Positions 1 through 5,650 of a stretch of DNA of 6,853 bases are shown here, one piece after another; positions within the stretch are counted from its first letter, which is position 1, and each line of letters starts with the position of its first letter. Made by a program: the position numbers and the translations under genes. This DNA comes from Acidothermales bacterium (GTDB lineage Bacteria; Actinomycetota; Actinomycetes; Streptosporangiales; WHST01): positions 1 through 6,853 of the forward strand of contig JAFMQP010000215.1 in assembly GCA_017354575.1 (NCBI GenBank), written 5' to 3'. The notes beneath the pieces were generated by a model, which saw only the letters and a program-made list of their open reading frames with translations, made no database searches and was not told the DNA's origin.

Positions 1-255
1 GCCGGCTACCGCGCCTACCGCGCCGGCGTGCTGGACAAGATCCGCATCGACGAGGTCGCGTCCCAGGGCTACTGCTTCCAGATCGACCTCGTGCTCCGTG
101 CGCTGCGGGCCGGCTTCCGCGTCGTCGAGGTGCCGATCGAGTTCGTCGAGCGCACCGAGGGCACGAGCAAGATGAGCACCCAGATCATGGCCGAGGCGTT
201 CGTCCGGGTGGCGTGGTGGGGGCTGCGCGGGCCGTCCGGCGACGGGTGGCCGTAG
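1..255 (+). CDS. ppm1: Polyprenol-phosphate mannose synthase, C-terminal part (5' end outside window)
   Basis: This enzyme moves mannose from GDP-mannose onto polyprenyl phosphate at the inner face of the membrane. The product is the lipid-linked mannose donor for lipoglycan and protein O-mannosylation. Only the last 84 residues are visible, read from base 1 in frame 1. They carry the hallmark end of the DPM1-like GT-A fold: a SQGYCFQID segment, then RALRAGFRVVEVPIEFVER, then the EGTSKMS motif, in which an Arg and Ser-Lys-Met segment closes the active site in this family. No transmembrane domain follows, so this is the short soluble or peripheral form. The stop TAG at 253-255 lies 2 bp before the likely fxsA start, so the two genes are probably one transcript. 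In M. tuberculosis ppm1 lies beside rbpA, which also appears in this window and supports the call. The N-terminal nucleotide-binding half cannot be checked. Confidence 0.88.
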   Translation, partial: AGYRAYRAGVLDKIRIDEVASQGYCFQIDLVLRALRAGFRVVEVPIEFVERTEGTSKMSTQIMAEAFVRVAWWGLRGPSGDGWP

Positions 256-257
256 GC

Positions 258-920
258 ATGGCACGTTCGACCGGCGCCGCTCGTTCCACCCACATGTCCG
301 GACGTCGGCTGCCGCTCGCCCTCCTCGCCGTGGGTGTGGTGGCGCTCGAGGTGGCCGTCGTCGTCCTCGTCGCGTCCTACCTCGGCTGGTGGACGCTCGT
401 GCTCATGCTGGTCACCAGCGCGGCCGGCGGGTACCTCGTGAGGCGGCAGTGGGCCAGGTCGTGGCGTGCGCTGCGGGAGGCGCTCGCGTCCGGTGCGCCC
501 GCGCAGCGCGAGCTCGGCGACGCCGCGGCGGTGCTCGCCGGCGGCCTGCTCGTCCTCGTGCCCGGCTTCGTCACGGACCTCGTCGGCATCCTCACCGTGC
601 TCGGGCCCACCAGGCCGCTCGTCCGGCGCCTGGTCCGGGCGATCGCCGGCGGCTCGCTGGACCGGGTCGACGCGTCCGTGCCGGCGGCCTTCCCGCCGGG
701 CGGCGGCGCCGTGGTGCGGGGCCGGGTCGTGAGGGCAGGGTCGACGACGACCGGCCGGAGCGGTCGGCCTGACCCACGTCCGGCCTACCGGGTCGCGCCC
801 GCCCTGCCGAGACCGCGCAGCGACCGGTCGACCACGGTGACGACGAGGAACAGCGCGCCGGCGACGAGCATGAGCTCGGCCAGGCCGTGCAGCCCGCCGG
901 TGTCCGCGGCGCTCCCGTAG
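258..920 (+). CDS. fxsA: FxsA-family membrane protein, 3' end probably frame-shifted
   Basis: FxsA proteins are small cytoplasmic-membrane proteins. The E. coli member relieves exclusion of phage T7 by the F plasmid, and the role in actinobacteria is unknown. I chose ATG 258, 2 bp after the upstream stop; ATG 294 is an alternative that removes 12 residues. Neither has a strong Shine-Dalgarno. Hydrophobic segments lie at about residues 18-40, 43-61 and 88-115. The family signature LLVLVPGFVTDLVGILTVLGPTRPL spans about 97-121. As written the frame runs to TAG 918-920 and overlaps the convergent exporter gene by 136 bp. From about base 735 it turns into low-complexity Ser/Thr/Arg/Pro residues with poorer third positions. 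The frame one base back reads GRVDDDRPERSA and stops at TGA 770-772, which looks like a natural hydrophilic FxsA tail. I infer a missing base between about 700 and 740; the intended protein would be about 171 residues. Family call sure, 3' end unsure. Confidence 0.82.
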   Translation: MARSTGAARSTHMSGRRLPLALLAVGVVALEVAVVVLVASYLGWWTLVLMLVTSAAGGYLVRRQWARSWRALREALASGAPAQRELGDAAAVLAGGLLVLVPGFVTDLVGILTVLGPTRPLVRRLVRAIAGGSLDRVDASVPAAFPPGGGAVVRGRVVRAGSTTTGRSGRPDPRPAYRVAPALPRPRSDRSTTVTTRNSAPATSMSSARPCSPPVSAALP

Positions 921-2200
921 ATCGCACCCTGCGCGGCCGCGGCGACCATCGCGCCCAGGTACACGAACGTCCGCTGCAGGCCGGCCGAGGCGCCGATGCG
1001 GTCGGCGTCGGCCTGGTGGTACACGGAGTTCTGCAGGGCGAGGCTGTTCAGCCCCTGTGGTACGCCGAAGACCAGCGCGACGACGACCAGCAGCCAGATC
1101 GGGCTCGCGCGGACGAGCAGCACCAGCAGCGCGCAGCCGGCCAGCTGACCGATCGCGCCGGCGACGAGCTTGCCGCGGAGCCCTCCGCGGCGTCCGGTCG
1201 CGAGGGAGACGAGGATGCCGGTCGCGAACAGCGGTAGCTGCAGCAGACCTGCATGCGTCGCCGAGAGGCCGCGGCCGTCCTGGAGCCATTGGGTGTAGCC
1301 GTAGAGGAACGTGTACGAGACCAGGTACGCGAGCAGCGTCCGGCCGTAGGTGACGAGCAGGGCCGGGTTGCCGCCCAGCACGCGCAGGTCGAGGAACGGC
1401 TCGCCCGCGCGCAGCTCGCGTACCGCGAAGGCGGCTCCGGTGCCCGCGCTGACGGCGAGCAGGTACCAGTGGTCGAGCCGTGGATTCATCAGGAACAGCA
1501 ACAGCGCCACCAGCATCCCGGCGAACAGCAGGATGCCCGCGACGTCGAGGCGGCCCGGCCGGTCCGCGTCGTCGACGGACTCCCGCACCGGCTCGCGCGG
1601 CAGCCGCAGCGCGGCGAGCACGAACGCGACGAGTGCCAGCGGGATGTTGACGGCGAACGTCGTCCGCCAGCCGCCGAGGCCGATCAGCACGCCGCCCAAC
1701 GGCGGTCCGATGACGGCGATGGTCTGGCCGGACACGGCGAGCAGCGTCAGCACACCCGCCGGGCTGTCCCTGCCGGTGCGGCGGGCCTCACCGCGGATGA
1801 GGTGCATCGCGGCGGGGTATCCCGCGCACGTGCCGAACCCGAGCAGCACGCGGGCGACGACGAGGACGGGGAGGTTCGGGGCGGTCGTGCCGATGATCCC
1901 CGCGACACCGACGAGCGCGGTCGCGCCGAGGAACAGCCGGCGCGGCCCGTAGCGGTCGATCAGCCGCCCGACCACCGGCTGGCCGACGGAGGTGGCGAGG
2001 TACAGCGCGCTCACCAGCCAGGCCGTCGCCGACGGCGGCGCCCCGAGTGCCACGCCGATTGGGATCAGCGAGACGGCGATGATGGAGGAGTTGACCGGGT
2101 TGAGCACCGCGCCGAGGACCATCGGCGCGAGCAGGCTACGGTCGAACTCGTCGCCGGACCCGGTTCCCGATCGGCGGCGCAGTGCGGAGAGCAGCGTCAC
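785..2200 (-). CDS. DHA2-type (14-helix) MFS drug exporter
   Basis: This is a proton-coupled multidrug or toxic-compound exporter of the EmrB/QacA group in the cytoplasmic membrane. The 471 residues contain 14 readable hydrophobic segments. The family's extra central pair lies at about residues 221-238 and 245-263, flanking the charged loop after RLPREPVRES. Motif A, GRLIDRYGPRR, is at 78-88. The antiporter motif C region, SGQTIAVIGPPLGG, is at 157-170, followed by GWRTTFAVNIP at 177-187. The start is GTG at 2200-2198. It overlaps the marR stop in the 4-base string GTGA, with no Shine-Dalgarno in front, so translation is probably coupled to marR. The neighbouring regulator suggests induction by the exported compound, whose identity cannot be read from the sequence. 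Its 3' end lies tail to tail with fxsA, whose extended frame overlaps it by 136 bp. Confidence 0.93.
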   Translation of the reverse strand: MTLLSALRRRSGTGSGDEFDRSLLAPMVLGAVLNPVNSSIIAVSLIPIGVALGAPPSATAWLVSALYLATSVGQPVVGRLIDRYGPRRLFLGATALVGVAGIIGTTAPNLPVLVVARVLLGFGTCAGYPAAMHLIRGEARRTGRDSPAGVLTLLAVSGQTIAVIGPPLGGVLIGLGGWRTTFAVNIPLALVAFVLAALRLPREPVRESVDDADRPGRLDVAGILLFAGMLVALLLFLMNPRLDHWYLLAVSAGTGAAFAVRELRAGEPFLDLRVLGGNPALLVTYGRTLLAYLVSYTFLYGYTQWLQDGRGLSATHAGLLQLPLFATGILVSLATGRRGGLRGKLVAGAIGQLAGCALLVLLVRASPIWLLVVVALVFGVPQGLNSLALQNSVYHQADADRIGASAGLQRTFVYLGAMVAAAAQGAIYGSAADTGGLHGLAELMLVAGALFLVVTVVDRSLRGLGRAGATR

Positions 2201-2646
2201 GGCTGGACGAGCCGATCGAGCAGCCCGAGCGCCTCGTTGATGGTCGCCCGCTCACGCGCCGAGTACCGGTCCTGCAGGGCCCGGGTCAGCCATTCCTCGC
2301 GTGACGCCCTGGCGCCATCCGCGAGGTCGCGTCCCGCCGCGGTCAGCGTGATGACCTGCCGGCGGCCGTCCTCCGGGTCGGGAGCGCGAGCGATGAGCGC
2401 GCGTTCCTCCAGCGCCGCCAGCGTGGTGGCCATCGACTGCGGACGGACCCGCTCTGCGCCCGCGAGCACGCTCGCCGACGTCGGTCCGTCCTTGACCAAC
2501 CGCGCCAGCACCGAGGCCTGGGAGGCACTGAGGTCGTCGGTCGCGGCGACCTCCCTCAGCGTCCGACGCAGCCGGCCGAACAGCACCCGCAGATCGCGTG
2601 CCGCGGCAACCGCCGACGTGGACACGTCCGTCCCGGCCTTGTTCAC
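2197..2646 (-). CDS. MarR-family transcriptional regulator
   Basis: This is a winged-helix repressor that usually releases DNA when a phenolic, drug-like or oxidising ligand binds the dimer. The protein has 149 residues, normal for the family. An N-terminal helix (about 12-35) leads into the DNA-binding domain. Helices LSASQASVLARLV (39-51) and TSASVLAGAERVRPQSMATTLAALEERALI (56-85) form the helix-turn-helix. The wing carries PDPEDGRRQVITLT at 89-102, the D-x(2)-D-G-R-R form of the MarR wing signature. The C-terminal helices are for dimerisation. GTG 2646 is taken as the start because a promoter with its predicted transcription start at that same base lies directly upstream. It is the first gene of a two-gene operon with the exporter (4-bp overlap). 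The inverted repeat inside its promoter suggests it represses itself and the exporter. The ligand is unknown. Confidence 0.93.
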   Translation of the reverse strand: MNKAGTDVSTSAVAAARDLRVLFGRLRRTLREVAATDDLSASQASVLARLVKDGPTSASVLAGAERVRPQSMATTLAALEERALIARAPDPEDGRRQVITLTAAGRDLADGARASREEWLTRALQDRYSARERATINEALGLLDRLVQP

Positions 2647-2682
2647 CCTTGGAGGCTAGGGATAGTCAGCCTGGACTGTCAA
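2646..2682 (-). promoter_or_regulatory. marR-exporter promoter, predicted leaderless
   Basis: On the - strand a perfect -35 hexamer TTGACA (2682-2677) is followed after 18 bases by TAGCCT (2658-2653), which fits the TAnnnT -10 of actinobacterial housekeeping promoters. The expected transcription start, 6-7 bases further on, is at or next to base 2646, the first base of the marR GTG. No Shine-Dalgarno sequence can fit between them. The mRNA is therefore probably leaderless, which is common in actinobacteria. The -35 match is strong. The -10 has only the three key positions. Confidence 0.7.
2661..2680. promoter_or_regulatory. Probable MarR operator (inverted repeat)
   Basis: The + strand reads GATAGTC, six bases (AGCCTG), then GACTGTC. 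The arms are inverted repeats matching at 6 of 7 positions. The 20-bp element fills the spacer between the -35 and -10 of the marR promoter, so a dimer bound here would block RNA polymerase. Size and placement are typical of MarR operators, but binding by this particular regulator is inferred from position only. Confidence 0.6.
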
Positions 2683-2706
2683 ATTTCCCCCGTCTCCCCG
2701 GAGAGG

Positions 2707-2730
2707 GTTACGGCTGCCGCCGGCGGGTAG
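2707..2730 (+). promoter_or_regulatory. Possible stress-sigma (SigB/SigF-like) promoter for the ferritin-like gene
   Basis: GTTA (2707-2710), 14 bases, then GGGTAG (2725-2730) resembles the GTTT-N14-16-GGGTAT pattern of actinobacterial general-stress sigma factors. Each box has one mismatch. A start near 2737 would leave a leader of about 25 bases holding the GGAGGG ribosome site (2751-2756). A stress promoter would suit a DUF892 gene. The boxes are short and GC-rich, so a chance match is quite possible. Confidence 0.3.
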
Positions 2731-2761
2731 CTGCCCAGCCCTGCGCGACGGGAGGGACGTC

Positions 2762-3253
2762 ATGCCGACGAACGGCAAGGGCCGGCTGGTCACCTGGCTG
2801 GACGACGCGTACTCGATGGAACGGGCGCTCGAGCACCTGCTCGAGCAGCACGCGAAGGACGCGGAGGGCCACGCCGAGGTACACGAGCGGCTCACCCGGC
2901 ACCTCGAGGAGACGCGGCGACAGGCGGAGACGGTCAAGGGCTGCGTCGAGGAGCTCGGCGGCTCGGTGAGCCGGCCGAAGAAGGCGTTCGCGAAGTTCTT
3001 CGGCGCCGGACAGGCGATGACGAACAAGCCGCTCCAGGACACCCTGGTGAAGAACGCGATCGCGGACTACGCCGCCGAGCACTTCGAGATCGCCTCGTAC
3101 CGCGCGCTGATCGACGCGGCGGAGCAGCTGGGGGAGGCGGAGGTCGCCGACAAGCTGCGTCCGATCCTGCGCCAGGAGGAGGACATGGCCCGCTTCCTCG
3201 AGCAGCACCTGCCGCCCGTGGTGCACGAGCAGCTCGGCCAGGGGGCGAGCTGA
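2762..3253 (+). CDS. DUF892 / YciF-type ferritin-like protein
   Basis: This belongs to the DUF892 family, typified by E. coli YciF: a ferritin-like four-helix bundle that forms dimers and is linked to stress responses. The biochemical role is not settled. The 163 residues match the usual length of about 160-170. Helix 1 is about residues 9-34, and helix 2 (36-65) contains the family's HLEETRRQ stretch (47-54). A short link containing SRPKKAFAKFF (70-80) follows. Helices 3 and 4 (90-122 and 125-149) contain EHFEIASYR (106-114) and RQEEDMARFLEQHLP (137-151). E20, E50, E106, E109 and E139, with nearby His residues, are candidates for a di-iron site, judged by analogy only. There is no signal peptide or membrane segment, so it should be cytoplasmic. 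The start ATG is supported by GGAGGG five bases upstream. It is divergent from marR and convergent with the methyltransferase, 11 bp from that stop. It looks like a single-gene unit. Confidence 0.9.
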   Translation: MPTNGKGRLVTWLDDAYSMERALEHLLEQHAKDAEGHAEVHERLTRHLEETRRQAETVKGCVEELGGSVSRPKKAFAKFFGAGQAMTNKPLQDTLVKNAIADYAAEHFEIASYRALIDAAEQLGEAEVADKLRPILRQEEDMARFLEQHLPPVVHEQLGQGAS

Positions 3254-3264
3254 CGCCGCGCCGC

Positions 3265-3956
3265 TCAGCGGTCGGCGACGAGCGAGAACATCGTGGGCAG
3301 GACGCCGCCGCCGACGCGCAGCTCGAAGGTGCCGTTGTCGCGCGGGGGCGGGGGCAGTGACCCGACCGGGTCGTAGGGCCAGGACAGGTGCTCGACGAGC
3401 CGCCGGACGCGCAGCCCCGCCTCCACCGCCGCGGTGACGACCTCCCCGACCGAGTGCGGGTACTCGTCGTTCACCCGCGCGCCGGTGCCGGCGTACGGGA
3501 AGTCGAGGACGGGCACGTCGGGGTCGCCGACAGCCATCCGTGCCGGGTGCACGTCGACGAGCACCAGGCTGCCGCCCGACACGAGGGCGTCCGCGACCGA
3601 GCGCATCCAGGCACCCGTCCGGGGTACGTGCCGCAGCACGCCGACGGCGGCGTAGGCGACGTCGAACGCCCGGCGCCGCGACTCAGGCACCTCGCGTGCG
3701 TCCGCGACCGTGAACTCGACGTCGGCGAGCGCACGGTCGGCCGTCTCCTTGGCGCGCCGCAGGTCGTCCTCCGAGCCCGCCAGGCCGACGACGAACGCGC
3801 CGCGGCGGGTGAGCCGCACCGACTCGACGCCGTTCCCGCAGTCCAGGTGGAGCAGCCGCCGCCCGCGTACGTCACCGACGCGAACGCCAGCACCTCGTCG
3901 AGCTCCGCCGCGGCGCGCTCGCCGCGGGTCCACGGGCCGCCGGTGTCCGCACTCAC
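3265..3956 (-). CDS. Class I SAM-dependent methyltransferase, apparent one-base frameshift
   Basis: This is a Rossmann-fold methyltransferase of unknown substrate. The main frame (about 3876-3265, 203 residues) holds the SAM site RLLHLDCGNGVESVRL and then ADAREV, an acidic segment after strand 3. The motif IV-like FDVAYAAVGVLRHVP and the late strand GGSLVLVDVHP follow. The likely N terminus lies in another frame. GTG 3956 opens SADTGGPWTRGERAAAELDEVLAFAS, and joining it to GDVRGRRLLHLDCG needs one extra G at 3875-3876. The repaired protein is 230 residues with a continuous family-like entry helix. Without repair, translation could start only at a less convincing GTG 3933 in the main frame, with an arginine-rich leader. 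The lesion may be a sequencing error or a recent mutation. The gene follows the rbpA terminator and is convergent with the ferritin-like gene. Fold call firm; intactness doubtful. Confidence 0.8.
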
Positions 3957-3969
3957 CCGGACCACAGTA
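3956..3969 (-). promoter_or_regulatory. Possible -10 element and leaderless start for the methyltransferase
   Basis: On the - strand TACTGT (3969-3964) fits TAnnnT and lies 7 bases before GTG 3956, placing the predicted transcription start on the start codon. No convincing -35 hexamer lies 16-19 bases upstream, and there is no Shine-Dalgarno. The same geometry is seen at marR. The evidence is weak. Confidence 0.3.
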
Positions 3970-4005
3970 GTGACGGCGCGGGCGTCCCGCACGGGCCGGG
4001 CATGA

Positions 4006-4042
4006 CGAAGGCCCGTCGGCGACACCTGCCGACGGGCCTTCG
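4006..4042 (-). terminator. rbpA transcription terminator hairpin
   Basis: A perfect 15-bp inverted repeat, CGAAGGCCCGTCGGC (4006-4020) and its complement (4028-4042), encloses a 7-base loop. It begins 9 bases after the rbpA stop. No U-run follows on the - strand, which is usual for hairpin terminators in high-GC actinobacteria. It separates rbpA from the methyltransferase on the same strand. Being symmetrical, it could also act on + strand transcripts. Confidence 0.85.
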
Positions 4043-4051
4043 ATGGGTGGC

Positions 4052-4405
4052 TCAGGCGCTCCGCTTGCCCGCGGCGCGGTCACGGCGCAACAGCTGGAGG
4101 CGTTCCTCGAGCAGCTCCTCGAGCTCTTCGATGGAGCGGCGTTCGAGCAACATGTCCCAGTGGGTGCGCTGCGGCTTGCCCTTCTTCGGCACCGCGCGCT
4201 CACCGTCGCGCCGGAAGGCGACGGCGCCGCACGTGCGGCACTCCCATGTCGCTGGGATCTCGGCCTCCGCCGCGAACGTGACCATCACCGTGTGGTCATC
4301 AGGACAGTCGTAGGCGACCTCCTGGCGCGGTGCCAGTTCCGTGTCGCGGTCGTCCTCGTAGCTCATCGCCCCGAGGCGGGTGCCCCTGAGGGATCGCTCC
4401 GCCAT
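4052..4405 (-). CDS. rbpA: RNA polymerase-binding protein RbpA (zinc-type)
   Basis: RbpA binds RNA polymerase and group 1/2 sigma factors such as HrdB/SigA, stabilises the open promoter complex and contributes to basal rifampicin tolerance. The 117 residues follow the full family plan. The N-terminal tail MAERSLRGTRLGAMSYEDDRD (1-21) contacts the polymerase. The core domain is about 26-68. A basic linker, RAVPKKGKPQR (70-80), follows, and the sigma-interacting domain THWDMLLERRSIEELEELLEERLQLL (81-106) is nearly invariant in the family. The core has C34, H38, C56 and C59, a probable zinc site as in Streptomyces RbpA and missing in the mycobacterial protein. ATG 4405 is chosen over an upstream in-frame start at 4468 because MAERSLRG matches known N termini and GGGAGGAG lies 5-7 bases before it. 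A SigR-type promoter lies upstream and a strong hairpin downstream, so it is probably monocistronic. Confidence 0.97.
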   Translation of the reverse strand: MAERSLRGTRLGAMSYEDDRDTELAPRQEVAYDCPDDHTVMVTFAAEAEIPATWECRTCGAVAFRRDGERAVPKKGKPQRTHWDMLLERRSIEELEELLEERLQLLRRDRAAGKRSA

Positions 4406-4437
4406 ATGAGTCTCCTCCCGCCGATACCAGCATGTAC

Positions 4438-4464
4438 AACGAGCGACTTCCCGGCAGGATTCCC
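4438..4464 (-). promoter_or_regulatory. SigR-type (thiol-oxidative stress) promoter of rbpA
   Basis: The - strand reads GGGAAT (4464-4459), exactly 18 bases, then GTT (4440-4438). This is a full match to the GGGAAY-N18-GTT consensus of actinobacterial SigR/SigH. It lies between the aminotransferase stop (4484) and the rbpA ATG, and predicts a leader of roughly 25-30 bases that includes the ribosome site. In Streptomyces coelicolor rbpA is a known SigR target, which supports the reading. A housekeeping promoter may also exist, but I do not see a clear one. Confidence 0.82.
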
Positions 4465-4483
4465 CCAACCTTTCAGTTCGGCT

Positions 4484-5647
4484 TCAGCCGCGGAGACGCC
4501 GCAGCCTGCGCACGGCCTCGTCGAGCACCTCGAACCGCTTGCAGAACGCCCAGCGCACGAGGTGGCTCGCGGCCTCCTGGTCGTCGTAGAACACCTGGTG
4601 CGGCACGGCGACGACGCCGCAGCGCTCGGGGATCGTGCGGCAGAACGAGAGCCCGTCGGTGAAGCCGAGCGGGCGCACGTCGGTGGTCACGAAGTACGTG
4701 CCGGCGGGGACGTAGACGTCGAAGCCGACGTCCGCGAGCCCGTCGCAGAGCAGGTCGCGGCGCTTGCGCATGCCGTCGCACAGCTCCTCGAAGTAGACGT
4801 CGGGACCGCCCAGGGCCTCGGCCACGGCGAGCTGGAACGGGCCGCCCGCGGTGAAGGTGAGGAACTGCTTGGTGGTCGCCACCGCCCGAACCAGGTCGGG
4901 CGGCGCGCACACCCAGCCGATCTTCCAGCCGGTGACGGCGAACGTCTTGCCGGCCGACGAGATCGACACGGTGCGCTCGCGCATGCCGGGCAGCGTGGCG
5001 AACGGGATGTGCGGCCGGTCGTACACGAGGTGTTCGTACACCTCGTCGGTGACGACGAGCAGGTCGTGCTCGCGGGCGACCGCGGCGATCTCGTCCAGCT
5101 CGGCCCGCGACAGCACCGCGCCGGTCGGGTTGTGCGGGCTGTTGAGCAGCAGCACCCGGGTGTCCGGGGTGACGGCGGCGCGCAGGGCTGCGGCGTCGAG
5201 GGCGAACTCCGGCGGCCGCAGCAGCACCGGCCTGCGGTGCCCGCCCGCCATGGCGATGCCCGCCTTGTAGGAGTCGTAGTACGGCTCCAGCGCGACGACG
5301 TCGCCGCCCGGCTCGACGAGCGCGAGCAGGGCGGCGGCGACGGCCTCGGTCGCGCCGGCCGTGACGAGGACCTCGCCGTCCGGGTCGTAGTCGAGCCCGT
5401 ACCAGTGCCGCTGGTGCGCGGCGATCGCCTCGCGCAACGGTGCGAAGCCGGGGCCCGGCGCGTACTGGTTGGCCTCGTGACCGGTGATCGCGGCGGCGGC
5501 GCGGCGCAGCACGGCGTCCGGCCCGTCGACGTCCGGGAAGCCCTGGCCGAGGTTGACCGACCCGGTGGCGACGGCGAGCCGCGACATCTCGGTGAAGATG
5601 GTGGTGCCGAGGCCGTGGAGCCTGCTGGCGAGCGCGTCCGGTTCCAT
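4484..5647 (-). CDS. PLP-dependent aminotransferase, class I/II
   Basis: This is a fold-type I aminotransferase that moves an amino group between an amino acid and a 2-oxo acid in the cytoplasm. The 387 residues are full length. NLGQGFPDVDGPD (32-44) is characteristic of the subgroup holding kynurenine/glutamine aminotransferases, E. coli YbdL (methionine aminotransferase) and the mycobacterial enzyme annotated DapC. Also visible are QYAPGPGFAPLREAI (61-75), TAGATEAV (96-103), SPHNPTG (170-176) with the cofactor-contacting Asn173, TDEVYEHLVYD (200-210) with Asp201 for the pyridine nitrogen, and SSAGKTFAVTGWKIGW (230-245) with Lys234 as the Schiff-base lysine. HLVRWAFCK near the C terminus supplies the likely carboxylate-binding Arg. 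The ATG lies 3 bases after the stop of the upstream transporter gene, with AGGA 8 bases before it inside that gene, so the two are cotranscribed. The substrate cannot be decided; methionine, kynurenine/glutamine or succinyl-diaminopimelate are all possible. Confidence 0.93.
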   Translation of the reverse strand: MEPDALASRLHGLGTTIFTEMSRLAVATGSVNLGQGFPDVDGPDAVLRRAAAAITGHEANQYAPGPGFAPLREAIAAHQRHWYGLDYDPDGEVLVTAGATEAVAAALLALVEPGGDVVALEPYYDSYKAGIAMAGGHRRPVLLRPPEFALDAAALRAAVTPDTRVLLLNSPHNPTGAVLSRAELDEIAAVAREHDLLVVTDEVYEHLVYDRPHIPFATLPGMRERTVSISSAGKTFAVTGWKIGWVCAPPDLVRAVATTKQFLTFTAGGPFQLAVAEALGGPDVYFEELCDGMRKRRDLLCDGLADVGFDVYVPAGTYFVTTDVRPLGFTDGLSFCRTIPERCGVVAVPHQVFYDDQEAASHLVRWAFCKRFEVLDEAVRRLRRLRG

Positions 5648-5650
5648 ACC

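Noticed and set aside
748..766. CGACCG-N7-CGGTCG hairpin near the fxsA end as a terminator
   Set aside because: Only a 6-bp stem in a very GC-rich stretch, upstream of either stop reading, with competing alternative pairings.
69..1289. - strand open frame of 406 codons over ppm1, fxsA and the exporter end
   Set aside because: An arginine/alanine/proline-rich shadow that conflicts with three recognisable genes.
1253..2659. Long + strand open frame (468 codons) opposite marR and the exporter
   Set aside because: Same GC-driven shadow effect. The composition is low-complexity, and it covers the marR gene and part of its promoter.
3249..3269. GCTGA/TCAGC inverted repeat over the two convergent stop codons as a terminator
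   Set aside because: Only 5 bp with an 11-base loop. It arises simply because both genes end in TGA after GC, so it is too weak to call.
4082..4138. Repetitive GAG/CTC-rich stretch in the rbpA 3' part
   Set aside because: It is explained by codons for the EELEELLEERL helix of the sigma-interacting domain, not a DNA repeat with its own role.
3957..4203. N-terminal extension of the methyltransferase frame up to base 4203
   Set aside because: It would run antisense-like through the rbpA terminator and into rbpA in another frame, and the extension is low-complexity. The frame-shifted GTG 3956 start is better.
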